From NCBI RefSeq assembly GCF_014202425.1, contig NZ_JACHGT010000003.1, positions 62,001-126,000 on the forward strand: a DNA stretch of 64,000 nt, given 5' to 3'. The first letter of the stretch is position 1. Each line of letters opens with the position of its first letter. The translations under genes were made by a program, and so were the position numbers. The notes beneath the pieces were generated by a model, which saw nothing but the letters and a program-made list of their open reading frames with translations, was not told where the DNA came from and did not search any database. Below are positions 16,614 to 25,446 of the stretch, one piece after another. The stretch is from Phytomonospora endophytica. Lineage in GTDB: Bacteria > Actinomycetota > Actinomycetes > Mycobacteriales > Micromonosporaceae.

Positions 16614-18274
16614 GCGTCCCAGTGCCCGAGCAGCTCGCGGAACATCGGCGAGCGCTCGGGCATTGTCGCGCGGTCGCCGAAGACCGCGCCGGTGCCGTCG
16701 AGGACGAGGACGGTTCCGGCGCGCTCGGCCGAGCTGATCCGGTGGGCGATGACGATGAGGGTGCCGGGCCGTTCGGCGAAGGCCTTCTCGGCTCGTTCCT
16801 CGGCGGCGGGGTCGAGGTGGCAGGTCGCCTCGTCGAGGATCGCCAGCGGCGCGGGGGAGAGGTAGGCGCGGGTGAGGGCGATGAGCTGCCGTTCACCCGC
16901 CGACAGTCCGGCCGGGCGGATCGGGGCGTCGAGACCGCCGAGCCTGGCGATGAGCCCGGCGGCCCCGACGGCCTCGGCGGCCCGGTCCAGCCTGGCCCGG
17001 GACGCGTCGGCGGAGTGGTAGCTCAGGTTCTCCGCGACGGTGCCGGTGAACACATAGGCCTCCTGGGGAATGAGGACGCGCAGATCCGGTGCGGGCTCGG
17101 GGGATCCGTCGACGGTCACGGTGCCCGCGCCCGGGGTCAGCAGCCCGGCGCACAGGCTCGCGAAGGTGGACTTGCCGATCCCGCTCGGGCCGACGACCGC
17201 CAGATGCGAACCTGCGGGCAGGTCCAGGTCGAGGTCGCGCAGGACGGGTTCGGCGTGCGGGCCGTAGGCGAAGGTCAGGCCGCGCGCGCTGACGGCTCCG
17301 CCTCGCGGGCGGCCCGAGGCGGGCGAGGGCCGTGGAGGAGGAGCCGCGGTGTCGAGCAGCCTGCCCAGGGTCACCACGAAGCGCAGACCACTGCCGCCGA
17401 GCCCCTGTACCAGCGACCCGAGGGCCGGCTGTAGTCCGATGAGGACGTAGGTCAGGCCGCCGAGGATCGCGCCGGCCGTCACCCCGCGCGCGGCCAGCCA
17501 CGGCCCCGCGGCCAGCAGCGCCAGCAGCGGCAGCCATCCCCCGACGGCGAAGCAGAGCGTGCGAAGCGCGGCGACACGGGCCAGCGCCCGTTCGGCGCGA
17601 GCCTGGGCGTCGACCGAACGGCCCGCGAGAGCGAGCGCCCAGTCGCGGGCCCCGTGCGCGGCGAGGTCGCGGGCACCGCCGAGGACCCGCCCGGCGACCG
17701 TGGACAGATCCTCGTCGCTGCGCACGTACTCGCGCTGTCGCCGGGCGGCCAGCCCCAGAGTCGCCAGGAAGAGCCCGAGCCCGAGCGCGAAGGGCGGCAG
17801 CGTCCAGATCAGCACCAGCGGCGACACCGAGGCGAGGCCCGCGATCGCGCCCACGCTGGTCACACAGAAGCCACGGACCAGGACGAGCAGCCCGGCATAG
17901 GTGTCGCGGACGATCTCGACCTGATGGGTCAGGCGGGCCAGGGCGCCGTCGTCGGACCTGCCCCGCACCGCCCGGTCGAGCGCTCCGTCCACCGTCGAGC
18001 GGACCAGGTCGTCGCGGAACGGTTCGACCAGGTCACCGAGCCGGGCGAAGACCTGGCGCGCACCGAGCGCCCCGGCGCACGCGGCGACCAGCACCGAGGC
18101 GAGCCAGGCGACACCGACCAGCGGCCGCCCGGCGAGGAAACCGTCGTCGACGGCACGCGCCACGGCCAGCCCGGACAGCGCCGTCGGCAGGGCCTCCGGC
18201 ACCGACCACAACGCGAACATCCACAGCGGGCGCCTGCGCAGCGAGCGCAGCCCGTAGGAGATCTCTCGTCTCAT
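16592..18274 (-). CDS. Lanthipeptide ABC exporter subunit (ATPase-membrane fusion, catalytic half)
   Basis: A 560-residue ABC exporter half: about six membrane segments in residues 1-310, then the ATPase. The Walker A is GPSGIGKST, the signature LSAGERQ, the Walker B LAILDEATC with the catalytic Glu, and the switch His lies in IVIAHRISS. There is no N-terminal peptidase domain, so it does not cleave a leader. The ATG at 18274 overlaps the stop of the partner gene (ATGA); the longer open frame upstream is discarded. With the partner it should form a heterodimer exporting the modified peptide, as RamA/RamB do in streptomycetes. Confidence 0.85.
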   Translation of the reverse strand: MRREISYGLRSLRRRPLWMFALWSVPEALPTALSGLAVARAVDDGFLAGRPLVGVAWLASVLVAACAGALGARQVFARLGDLVEPFRDDLVRSTVDGALDRAVRGRSDDGALARLTHQVEIVRDTYAGLLVLVRGFCVTSVGAIAGLASVSPLVLIWTLPPFALGLGLFLATLGLAARRQREYVRSDEDLSTVAGRVLGGARDLAAHGARDWALALAGRSVDAQARAERALARVAALRTLCFAVGGWLPLLALLAAGPWLAARGVTAGAILGGLTYVLIGLQPALGSLVQGLGGSGLRFVVTLGRLLDTAAPPPRPSPASGRPRGGAVSARGLTFAYGPHAEPVLRDLDLDLPAGSHLAVVGPSGIGKSTFASLCAGLLTPGAGTVTVDGSPEPAPDLRVLIPQEAYVFTGTVAENLSYHSADASRARLDRAAEAVGAAGLIARLGGLDAPIRPAGLSAGERQLIALTRAYLSPAPLAILDEATCHLDPAAEERAEKAFAERPGTLIVIAHRISSAERAGTVLVLDGTGAVFGDRATMPERSPMFRELLGHWDAQIQPAS

Positions 18275-19938
18275 CCCCGGTCCTCCCCGACGGTGAAGAT
18301 GGCGCGGTAACCGGGATCGGCCCACAACGCCTCGTGCGATCCGAGACCGGCGACCTCGCCGCCGTCGAGCCAGACGACGAGATCGGCGCGTGCCGCCGTC
18401 GACGCCCGGTGGGTCACGATCAGGCGGGTGCGCCCCCCGTGGTCGCGGGTCAGCGCCTCCCGGATCTGCGCCTCGGTGGCGGTGTCCACACTCGACATCG
18501 CGTCGTCGAGGACGAGGACCCGCCGCGCACCCCACGCCCGGGCCAGACCGAGCCGCTGCGCCTCGCCGCCCGACATCGGAGCCGCGTCGAGCGCCGTGGC
18601 GTAGCCGTCGGGGAGCCTTCCGGCCCAGTCGTGGGCGTACGCGGCCTCGGCCGCGCGGCGAACGTAGCCTTCGCCGCGGCCGAGTCCGATGGCGTCGCCG
18701 ACGGTCTCGCCGACCAGCACCGGCCGCTCGAACGCGCAGGCGACGGCCTCGCGCAGGGCGCCGCGATCGAGCCGGTCGAGCGGAACCCCGTCCAGCGACA
18801 CCGTGCCCGCGTCGGGATCGCGCAGACGCGCGGCGACGGCCGCGAGAGTCGACTTCCCGGCGGCCGAACGCCCCACGACGGCGACGACCGTCCCGCCGGG
18901 CAGGTCGAGGGTGACGCCGTCGAGTACCCGGCGTCCGCTTTCGTCGACCGTCACGTCCCGCAGTTCGAGCCTGCCGGGACCTTCGGGGAGCGCGCGGTCC
19001 CCATAGGACATGGGCGCCTCGGACAGCACCTCGTCCATCCGCCGCACTCCGGCCCGCGCCCGCGCCAGACCGCCCAGCACGCCGGTGAGGCCGCCCAGCC
19101 CGGCGCCCTGCATCGCGTACTGCCCGGCGGCGAACAGCTCACCCGCCGTGATCCGGTGCGCGGCCAGGGCGAGACCGCCGACCGCCAGCACCGACATCAG
19201 CACCATCGGCCCGACGATCGCGGCCTTCGCGCCGGTCCCCGCGAGGACCCGCCAGGTCATCCGCCCGAACCGGTGCAGCTCGGGCAGCCCGCGCAGGATC
19301 CGCTCGCGTTCGGCGGCGACGGTCCCGGCCGCCGCGATCGTGCGAGCCCCGTCGAGGGCCTCGGTGAGGCGTCCGGCGAGCTCGCCCTGGACGCGCTGAT
19401 AGTCGGCGACGGCCTGGGTGGTGCGGCGGGTGTAGGTGCGCAGCATGAGGGCGATGACGCCGAGTCCGGCGAGGAAGGCCGCGGCGGTCCACCAGTCGAT
19501 GAGGGCCAGCAGGACCAGACTGCCGACCGGGGGCGCGGCCGCGGCGACGACGGTGACCAGCGCGATCCCCGACTGCGCGGCCTGTGGCGCGTTGCCGCTG
19601 ACGCGGCTGACGAGGTCGCCGGTGTCGAAACGAGCGGCGGTCGCGGGCGGCAGGTCGAGAAGGTGTCCGAGGACCTTGCGGCGCAGCCACACCGTCGTCG
19701 ATGCCACGCACAGGGTTCCGGCGAAGGTGTCGAGCAGGTCGGCGGCGACACCCGCGGCGATGAGGAGGGTGACCAGCAGCAGCGCGCCCCGCGCGCCCGA
19801 CCCGGCCACGATGGCGTCGACCGCGCGGCCGAGCGCGGCCGGAAGGGCCAGCGAGACGGCCGCCCCACCGAGGGAGGACACCGCGAGCACCGGCAGCCAG
19901 GCGCCGCCGCGCCGGACGATGGAACCGTGGACGGACAT
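18271..19938 (-). CDS. Lanthipeptide ABC exporter subunit (degenerate catalytic half)
   Basis: A 555-residue ABC exporter half with six membrane segments (residues about 10-300) and an ATPase carrying Walker A GRSAAGKST, signature MSGGEAQ and switch His in LIVTHRAS. The residue after the Walker B aspartate is Asp and not Glu (VLVLDDAMSS), the usual sign of the degenerate site in heterodimeric exporters. The ATG at 19938 has a good GGGAGGCGAC site; an upstream in-frame ATG would begin inside the precursor gene and is rejected. It follows the precursor gene across a strong hairpin and overlaps the next exporter gene by 4 bases. Confidence 0.85.
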   Translation of the reverse strand: MSVHGSIVRRGGAWLPVLAVSSLGGAAVSLALPAALGRAVDAIVAGSGARGALLLVTLLIAAGVAADLLDTFAGTLCVASTTVWLRRKVLGHLLDLPPATAARFDTGDLVSRVSGNAPQAAQSGIALVTVVAAAAPPVGSLVLLALIDWWTAAAFLAGLGVIALMLRTYTRRTTQAVADYQRVQGELAGRLTEALDGARTIAAAGTVAAERERILRGLPELHRFGRMTWRVLAGTGAKAAIVGPMVLMSVLAVGGLALAAHRITAGELFAAGQYAMQGAGLGGLTGVLGGLARARAGVRRMDEVLSEAPMSYGDRALPEGPGRLELRDVTVDESGRRVLDGVTLDLPGGTVVAVVGRSAAGKSTLAAVAARLRDPDAGTVSLDGVPLDRLDRGALREAVACAFERPVLVGETVGDAIGLGRGEGYVRRAAEAAYAHDWAGRLPDGYATALDAAPMSGGEAQRLGLARAWGARRVLVLDDAMSSVDTATEAQIREALTRDHGGRTRLIVTHRASTAARADLVVWLDGGEVAGLGSHEALWADPGYRAIFTVGEDRG

Positions 19939-19962
19939 GTCGCCTCCCTCGTGCGAACGTGA

Positions 19963-19991
19963 CCGGCTCCGGGTGAAGAACCCGGAGCCGG
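19963..19991 (-). terminator. Hairpin between precursor and exporter genes (partial terminator or attenuator)
   Basis: A perfect 12-bp stem (CCGGCTCCGGGT and its complement) with a 5-base loop, 18 bases after the precursor stop codon and 24 bases before the exporter start. In RiPP operons such a hairpin usually lets the precursor transcript accumulate above that of the downstream genes, either by attenuation or by protecting the 3' end. Confidence 0.7.
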
Positions 19992-20009
19992 TTGGGCCTA
20001 CCGCTCCTC

Positions 20010-20159
20010 TTAGTGGCAGAGGGTGATGCTGAGGCTGGAGGTGCCGCCGCACAGCAGCGCGGACAGGTTGCTCGGGCAGCTGTGGCCGCTGGAGCTGGAG
20101 CCACCGGTGACGGTGACGTTCAGCGGGGTTTCCATTCCCTGGAGGTCGAGGAGGGCCAT
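20010..20159 (-). CDS. Class III lanthipeptide precursor (SapB/AmfS-type)
   Basis: A 49-residue peptide. The leader has MALLDLQGMETP (1-12), the LxLQ-ME element that class III LanKC enzymes recognise and that RamS and AmfS share. The core is rich in Ser, Thr and Cys and contains three SxxSxxxC motifs, the pattern converted to lanthionine or labionin rings: SSSSGHSC (21-28), SNLSALLC (30-37) and SSLSITLC (41-48). The last closely resembles the end of the SapB precursor. SapB has two such motifs, so this core could carry three rings. Start ATG with AAGGAG 8 bases upstream; stop TAA. It lies 25 bases after the LanKC stop. Confidence 0.92.
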   Translation of the reverse strand: MALLDLQGMETPLNVTVTGGSSSSGHSCPSNLSALLCGGTSSLSITLCH

Positions 20160-20184
20160 GATGTGCTCCTTTGTTAGGGGTTTC

Positions 20185-22773
20185 TTACCTACTGCCCGCG
20201 TCGGGAGACGCGGGTGCTCGTGGGACCGGGCGAGGGTCCAGAAGGGGCAGTCCGGCCGGTTCGCCGTGCAGTACCGAGCCGGCGGCGAGGAGGATCCCGG
20301 CGGTGCCGGTCGCGAGATCCATCGACAGGCGCATCAGACCCGTCCCGGGGTACGCGAGTCCCCCGCCGTAGGGCAGCGCGTGCCAGGGCAGTCCGCGCAG
20401 TTGGAGAAGCACGCGCTCGTCGGTGAGCGGCGCGGCCGAGCGCGCGGTGAGGTAGGCCAGGATTCCGGCGCGGCCGCTGAACAGCCCCGGAAGGATGTAC
20501 ATGGCCGAGGACGCCGCGAGGTCGATCTTGGCCAGCGCCGTGGTGAACTCCTCATCGGCCTCCCGCGCCAGGTAGGCGTCGAGGACGAGACCGACACCGA
20601 CGCTGCCGACATCGAGGTAGGGCATGGTGCGCCAGCCCTCGTTGACCTCCAGCGAGCCGTTCGGCCGTTCCATGCAGCACGCCAGGTCGGCGCGCAGCGC
20701 GCGGGCGGCGGCGTCGAGGAGACCGCGGTCGCCGCTTCGGTCGAAGGCCCGCAGCAGGAGCATCGCCTGCCCTGAGCGGCCCCGCATGAGGCCCGCCCAG
20801 GGCTGCGATCCGCCGCTGATCGTCGCCTCGGCGTCGTGGGAGTCGGCGTGGGCGGCGACCAGCGCGGCGGCCTTCATGCCGGCCTCGGCCAGCGCGGACT
20901 CGCCGGTGCGGTCGGCGAGGTCGAGGAGGTTGAGCCCGATGCCGGCCAGCCCGCCCGACAGGTCGGGACCGAGCGACTCCCAGTCCTCGCGCAGACAGAT
21001 GTCGACCACGTCGAGCGCGTCCTGGCGCCGGCCGAGACGTTCCAGTGCGAAGGCCGCGCCGTGCAGGCCGTCGTAGAGGCCAGGCCGGGTCCCACCGGGC
21101 GGGTTCAGCGCCCGGGAACGCAACCACTCCTCGTGCTCCGGGAAACGCCCGGCGCCCGTCGCGGCCAGCGCGTAGAGGACACCGGCGGCGCCGTAGGCCA
21201 GCCCCAGCCCGCCGACGGCGAACTGCTGCACGTCCCCGGGGAACAGGCGGTCGTCGCGCTCGGGCGTGGCACTGGCCAGGACGCCCTTGGCGAGCTGGTC
21301 GCGCAGCCGCGGCCAGGCCGCCGGGTCGGTATCGAACACCGGCGTCTCCTCGGCCGGCGCCGACGGAGGCGCGATGACCGCGACACCCGCGTCGAGGAAG
21401 GCGGGATCGACCGGGAAGTGCTCGGTGATGATCTCGGCGAAGTGCCGGGCCTTCGGGCGGTGCAGCCACAGCAGGTTCGTCATCGGCAGGAACAGGGCCA
21501 GCCGCAGGCACGCCAGCGCGTACCGGTCGGCCTCCAGCCCGCTCATCGACCGCGGCGCCGCGAAACCCTGGTTCCCCAGGCCCGCGCGGGTGCCCGACTC
21601 CACGGTGGACGCCACCTCGAAGTCGAGCAGCGACACCGCGCCGTCCTCGCCGACCATGATGTTGAACAGGTGCAGGTCGCCGTAGACGATCCCGCGCTCG
21701 TGGATCGCCTCGATCGTCGCCGACACCTTCGCGTGCACCGAGGTCGCCCACTCGGTGAACCCGAGGTACTCGGCGTCGGTGGCCGTCGCGTCGATCAGCG
21801 GATACTTCAGCACGATCGCGCGGCTGAGGACGTCGCCCTCGACGTGCTCCATCACCATGAAACGGTGCTCGCCCAGCCAGAACAGGTCGTGCACCTTCGG
21901 CACACCGGGGATCCCCGCGAGCCGCGTCAGGATCGCGTGCTCGTGCTCCACGCGCCGGACCGCGTCGTGGCCGGCCGAGTCGAGACCGGCGTGCGGACGG
22001 CCTTCCTTGAGGACCACGCGCTCACCGGTGCGCGTGTCGCGCCCGGAGTAGATGCCGCCGCCGTTGGAGAAGTGCAGGACGCTCTCGATCGTGTAAGGCA
22101 GATCGGCGACGGTAACCGCGCCGCGCGCGGCGAAGGCGGGTGCGAGGAAGTCGGGCAGCGTCACCCACTCGGGGATGTAGAAGACCGGGTCGCGGCGGTC
22201 GGGGACCAGCGTGCCGTCGGGCTTCTCGATGACCGGTACGACCTCGCCCTTGTCGTCGACGCCGTAGCGGTTGGTGAAGGCGCCGTAGCGTACGAACAGC
22301 GGCCCTTCGCCCCAGCGCAGATCGCTGAGGATGTACGGGTTCGGCGTCCCGTCGAGCACCGCGCCGAGTTCGCTGAGGATCTCCTCGCACTGGGCGTCGT
22401 CGGCGGGGTAGATCGTGACGAGTTTCCCGGAGTAGCCGCGGGGCGCGTACTTCGAGACGCGCGCGGCGAGCGCACCGCTCGACCGGAGGAACTTGAAGCC
22501 GATCCCGCGCGGCATGCAGTACTCCCACACGCCTTCGAGGACCTTCTCGGCGCTCTCGACGGCCGCCGAGGCGTGGATCTTCCAGCCCTGCGCCGGCGTC
22601 GGGCGGGCCCCGTCGGCGTGGAACACGAACCAGTCGTCCTGCTCGTAGCGATGCCAGCCCTCGGGAAGTTCCCGGCTCGCCAGTGCGAAGGAGGCCCCGG
22701 CGGTCTGCTCGGAGTGCATGGCGTCGTAGAACAGCGGATCCGCCATGGAGAACGCTTCGTATCTGTCGTCCAT
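20185..22773 (-). CDS. Class III lanthipeptide synthetase LanKC (RamC-like)
   Basis: An 862-residue trifunctional enzyme. The N-terminal region (about 1-210) corresponds to the phosphoSer/Thr lyase, the middle (about 220-480) to a Ser/Thr kinase with Lys256 in VVLKEGRPH, catalytic Asp366 in GIVYGDLHLFNIM and Asp384 in LLDFEVAS, and the C-terminal part (about 520-845) to a LanC-like cyclase. The cyclase lacks the Cys-Cys-His zinc ligands (PWAGLMRGRSG and GLFSGRAG where LanC has WCxG and CHG), which marks class III and not class IV. It phosphorylates and dehydrates Ser residues in the precursor encoded next and closes the rings. First gene of a minus-strand operon. Confidence 0.93.
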   Translation of the reverse strand: MDDRYEAFSMADPLFYDAMHSEQTAGASFALASRELPEGWHRYEQDDWFVFHADGARPTPAQGWKIHASAAVESAEKVLEGVWEYCMPRGIGFKFLRSSGALAARVSKYAPRGYSGKLVTIYPADDAQCEEILSELGAVLDGTPNPYILSDLRWGEGPLFVRYGAFTNRYGVDDKGEVVPVIEKPDGTLVPDRRDPVFYIPEWVTLPDFLAPAFAARGAVTVADLPYTIESVLHFSNGGGIYSGRDTRTGERVVLKEGRPHAGLDSAGHDAVRRVEHEHAILTRLAGIPGVPKVHDLFWLGEHRFMVMEHVEGDVLSRAIVLKYPLIDATATDAEYLGFTEWATSVHAKVSATIEAIHERGIVYGDLHLFNIMVGEDGAVSLLDFEVASTVESGTRAGLGNQGFAAPRSMSGLEADRYALACLRLALFLPMTNLLWLHRPKARHFAEIITEHFPVDPAFLDAGVAVIAPPSAPAEETPVFDTDPAAWPRLRDQLAKGVLASATPERDDRLFPGDVQQFAVGGLGLAYGAAGVLYALAATGAGRFPEHEEWLRSRALNPPGGTRPGLYDGLHGAAFALERLGRRQDALDVVDICLREDWESLGPDLSGGLAGIGLNLLDLADRTGESALAEAGMKAAALVAAHADSHDAEATISGGSQPWAGLMRGRSGQAMLLLRAFDRSGDRGLLDAAARALRADLACCMERPNGSLEVNEGWRTMPYLDVGSVGVGLVLDAYLAREADEEFTTALAKIDLAASSAMYILPGLFSGRAGILAYLTARSAAPLTDERVLLQLRGLPWHALPYGGGLAYPGTGLMRLSMDLATGTAGILLAAGSVLHGEPAGLPLLDPRPVPRAPASPDAGSR

Positions 22774-22859
22774 GTCGCCCCTATCCGGTCGTCACTGGGT
22801 CGAGACCATGCTGTCTCCGGAGGCCGTGGCGCCGATAGTGTGTGCTGTCACGACTCGAC

Positions 22860-22874
22860 GGTGAGGAATTCACC
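22860..22874. promoter_or_regulatory. Inverted repeat in the divergent promoter region of LanKC
   Basis: GGTGA-GGAAT-TCACC is a perfect 5-bp inverted repeat, followed 5 bases later by another AGGTGA half site. It lies between the LanKC start (22773) and the HEAT-repeat gene (22936). It is a candidate regulator site for either promoter, but short arms make it tentative. Confidence 0.35.
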
Positions 22875-22935
22875 AACAGGTGATGGCACTCGCCATGCCC
22901 GTCAAGGCACGGCGAGGCCCGATGGGGAGGAAACG

Positions 22936-23511
22936 ATGCCGCGACCCGAGCCGCCGGATCCCGCCGCTCACCCCCGCGACCTGCTCGCTGGCGCCGCCCT
23001 CCACTACGGCGAGGCCGTCGTCGCGACCTGGTGCGGCGACCTGCTGACCGGCCGCGTCGAAGGCGACGACGAGGAGCACCCACCGCTCGCCTGGCTTGGC
23101 GGCCGGGTCGCGGCGTGGGAACTCGGCCGTACCGCGCCCGACGGCGAGGACCATTACTGGCCGCGCGTCTGGGGCGCGCGCGGACTGCTCTACGTGTGGA
23201 TCCCCGAAGCCGCCGCGGCGGTCGTCGCGGGCCTGGACGATCCGGCCTGGCGGGTCCGCGAGATGTCGGCGAAACTCGTCCGGCTGCGCGAGATCGGTGA
23301 GGCCGCCGAACTCCTGGCCGACCTCACGGGCGAGGACCGGGAGCCGGTTCCGCGTGTCCGCGCCGCCGCCGCTCGCGCCTTGGGCGCCGTCGGCGAGGGC
23401 GAGCACGCCCCGGCCCTGCGCGCCGCCGAGCACGACGGCGAGGCCGCCGTGCGGGTCGCCGCCGAACAGGGCCTGCGGGAGCTCCGCGGGCGCCTCGACC
23501 GCGACCTCTGA
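22936..23511 (+). CDS. HEAT-repeat-like protein of unknown role
   Basis: A 191-residue protein starting at ATG 22936 with a GGGGAGGAAAC site. The second half holds at least two HEAT-like helical repeats: AGLDDPAWRVREMSAKLVRLREIG, then EPVPRVRAAAARALGAVGEGEHAPALRAAEHDGEAAVRVAAEQGLRELR region. These typically form a scaffold for protein contacts. The N-terminal part has Trp-rich segments (TWCGDLL, HYWPRVWGARG). No enzymatic motif is seen. It is divergent from LanKC, with no evident connection to lanthipeptide synthesis. Confidence 0.7.
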   Translation: MPRPEPPDPAAHPRDLLAGAALHYGEAVVATWCGDLLTGRVEGDDEEHPPLAWLGGRVAAWELGRTAPDGEDHYWPRVWGARGLLYVWIPEAAAAVVAGLDDPAWRVREMSAKLVRLREIGEAAELLADLTGEDREPVPRVRAAAARALGAVGEGEHAPALRAAEHDGEAAVRVAAEQGLRELRGRLDRDL

Positions 23512-23610
23512 GGGCACCGAACCCCCTCCGCCGCCGCCGACGGTGTGGGAGCCTGGTGTGGGCGACTCCCCGTCCCCGCAGCGTGGCCGCCGAAACCGGA
23601 GGTCAAGCAC

Positions 23611-24039
23611 ATGAGCACGGCTCGCGACATCATGCATCCCGGCGCCGACTGCGTCGACGAAGGACAAAGCCTCGCCGACGCGGCCCGGATGATGGCCGAC
23701 CGGCAGGTCGGCTCGCTGCCGATCTGTGGTTCGGACCAGAAGCTCAAGGGCATCATCACCGATCGCGACATCGTCGTGAAGTGCATCGCCGAGGGCAGGG
23801 ACCCGGCGCAGATGAAGGCCGGCGAACTCGCCAACGGCGACCTCGCGTGGGTCCGCGGCGACGCCGACCAGGGCGAGGTCGTCTCGCTCATGCGCGACCG
23901 CAAGATCCGGCGTGTGCCCGTCATCGACAACCGTCAGCTCGTCGGCATGATCAGTGAGGCCGACCTGGCCGCGCATCTCGACGACGACGCCCTCACCGCC
24001 TACGTCCACGACGTGTACGGGGCACCGCCGAACAACTGA
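23611..24039 (+). CDS. Tandem CBS-domain protein (Hrp1-like)
   Basis: A 142-residue protein made of two CBS domains, about residues 8-60 and 72-125. It is very close in length and motif order to mycobacterial Hrp1: STARDIMHPGADCV, GSLPICGSDQKLKGIITDRDIVVK and RKIRRVPVIDNRQLVGMISEADLAAHL. CBS pairs bind adenine nucleotides or related ligands; Hrp1 is induced under hypoxia, but its ligand is not settled. The ATG at 23611 begins the conserved MSTARDIM motif. Transcribed with the NUDIX gene 24 bases downstream, probably as a pair. Confidence 0.85.
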   Translation: MSTARDIMHPGADCVDEGQSLADAARMMADRQVGSLPICGSDQKLKGIITDRDIVVKCIAEGRDPAQMKAGELANGDLAWVRGDADQGEVVSLMRDRKIRRVPVIDNRQLVGMISEADLAAHLDDDALTAYVHDVYGAPPNN

Positions 24040-24063
24040 TCACCGTGGGGCAGGATCGGTCGC

Positions 24064-24600
24064 GTGCTGTTCGACGACGTACGCGACCGCCTGTCCCGCT
24101 GGACACCGCATGCCGAGGCCCGTGAGGCCTACGAGGCCACCGTCGTGCTCCTCGACGACGGCCCGGCGGTGCTGGCCAAAGCCAATCCGGGAGCCCACGT
24201 GACCGCCTCCGCCCTGGTCGTTTCGCACGACCTGAGCGAGGTTCTGCTGTGCCTGCACGGCAAGGCCCGCAAGTGGATGCAGCTCGGCGGGCACATCGAG
24301 CCGGGCGATGCGACCCTGCTGGCCGCCGCGTTGCGCGAGGTCGCCGAGGAGTCGGGGCTCGCGGGCGTCCAGGCCGACCCGGTACCGATCGACGTCGACC
24401 GGCACCGGGCCCGCTGCGGTGGCGGTGAGGCCTGGCATCACGACGTGCGTTTCGCCTTCCGGGCCGCCCCCGGCGCGACCCCGCGGGTGAGCGACGAGTC
24501 GCTCGACCTCGCGTGGGTGCCCGCCGGGGACCTGCCCGAACCGCTCGCCGCCGCGACCGCGCGGCTGGTCCCCCTGGCGGTCGGCCGCTTCAGCGGCTGA
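24064..24600 (+). CDS. NUDIX hydrolase
   Basis: A 178-residue protein with the NUDIX fold. The box reads GGHIEPGD followed by AALREVAEESGL (about residues 79-102), with Asp in place of the first Glu and one extra residue before REV. This variant is common in actinobacterial NUDIX proteins annotated as NTP or nucleoside-diphosphate-X pyrophosphatases. The acidic REVAEE core that binds Mg is intact. Substrate cannot be told. Starts at GTG 24064. Its end overlaps the convergent permease gene by 11 bases. Confidence 0.8.
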   Translation: MLFDDVRDRLSRWTPHAEAREAYEATVVLLDDGPAVLAKANPGAHVTASALVVSHDLSEVLLCLHGKARKWMQLGGHIEPGDATLLAAALREVAEESGLAGVQADPVPIDVDRHRARCGGGEAWHHDVRFAFRAAPGATPRVSDESLDLAWVPAGDLPEPLAAATARLVPLAVGRFSG

Positions 24601-25420
24601 GCCGCCGGTACCGGCGCACCGAGAGCGGCAGGAACACCGCGGTGATGACCAGCGGCCACAGCGCCGCCAGCAGGACCGGGTGCGCCGCCGCCCACGAGTC
24701 GCCGCCCCAGCCGGGGTTGCCGAACAGTTCCCGGGACGCTGCGGCCGTCGCCGACACCGGGTTCCACTCGGCGAGCGCGCCCAGCCACGCCGGCATCGAC
24801 TCCGGCGAGGCGAAGACGTTCGAGAGGAACGCCAGCGGGTAGACCAGGATCTGTACCGACGCGGTCGCCTGGGTGCTGCGGATGACCAGGCCGAGCCAGA
24901 CGCCGATCCACAGCATCGCGAAACGCAGCCACAGCAGCAGGACCAGCGCGAGGAGCATCGACGGCAGGCCGTCGTGCCAGGTCCAGCCGGTCAGCAGCCC
25001 GCACAGGACGAGTGCCACGAGGCTCAGCGCGGACTGGAACAGGTCGGCGGTGGCGCGTCCCATCACGACCGCCGAGGCCGACATCGGCATGGAGCGGAAG
25101 CGGTCGGTCACGCCTTTCTGCGTGTCGGCGGCCATCGCGGTCATGGTCGTCTCGACGCCGAACATCATCGTCATCGCCAGGGTCCCGGGGATGAGGGCCT
25201 CCCGGTAGTCGCCACCGCCGGGGACCGAGATGTCCCCGCCGATGAGGTAGCCGAACATCAGGAAGAACATGATCGGGAACAGCAGCCCGACGGCCATCTC
25301 GAAGGGCTGGCGCAGCCAGTGCGAGGTCTCGCGGGTGGTCAGGGTCCAGGCGTCGGTGATCGCCCACCGGACGCGGTAGGGCACGCCGGTGTCGGGCGTG
25401 GGCTGGAGGAGCGTGGACAT
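24590..25420 (-). CDS. ABC-2 type drug-exporter permease (DrrB-like)
   Basis: A 276-residue membrane protein with about six hydrophobic segments, the arrangement of ABC-2 permeases such as DrrB. The segment DRFRSMPMSASAVVMGRATADL is the usual cytoplasmic motif of that family, and the C-terminal LAEWNPVSATAAASRELFGN is also typical. The gene follows the ATPase gene after 26 bases, so the two form an efflux system. The TetR-type gene lies divergently beyond the ATPase. Substrate unknown; likely a hydrophobic toxic compound. Confidence 0.88.
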   Translation of the reverse strand: MSTLLQPTPDTGVPYRVRWAITDAWTLTTRETSHWLRQPFEMAVGLLFPIMFFLMFGYLIGGDISVPGGGDYREALIPGTLAMTMMFGVETTMTAMAADTQKGVTDRFRSMPMSASAVVMGRATADLFQSALSLVALVLCGLLTGWTWHDGLPSMLLALVLLLWLRFAMLWIGVWLGLVIRSTQATASVQILVYPLAFLSNVFASPESMPAWLGALAEWNPVSATAAASRELFGNPGWGGDSWAAAHPVLLAALWPLVITAVFLPLSVRRYRRLSR

Positions 25421-25446
25421 CGAAGGCCTCTCGTTCGGGGGTGCGG

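Noticed and set aside
20185-22773. Class II (LanM) or class IV (LanL) synthetase
   Set aside because: A kinase domain is present, excluding LanM, and the zinc ligands of the LanL cyclase are missing.
20836-22935. Upstream extension of the HEAT-repeat frame across the LanKC gene
   Set aside because: This part is antisense to LanKC and has no conserved content; the ribosome site supports the start at 22936.
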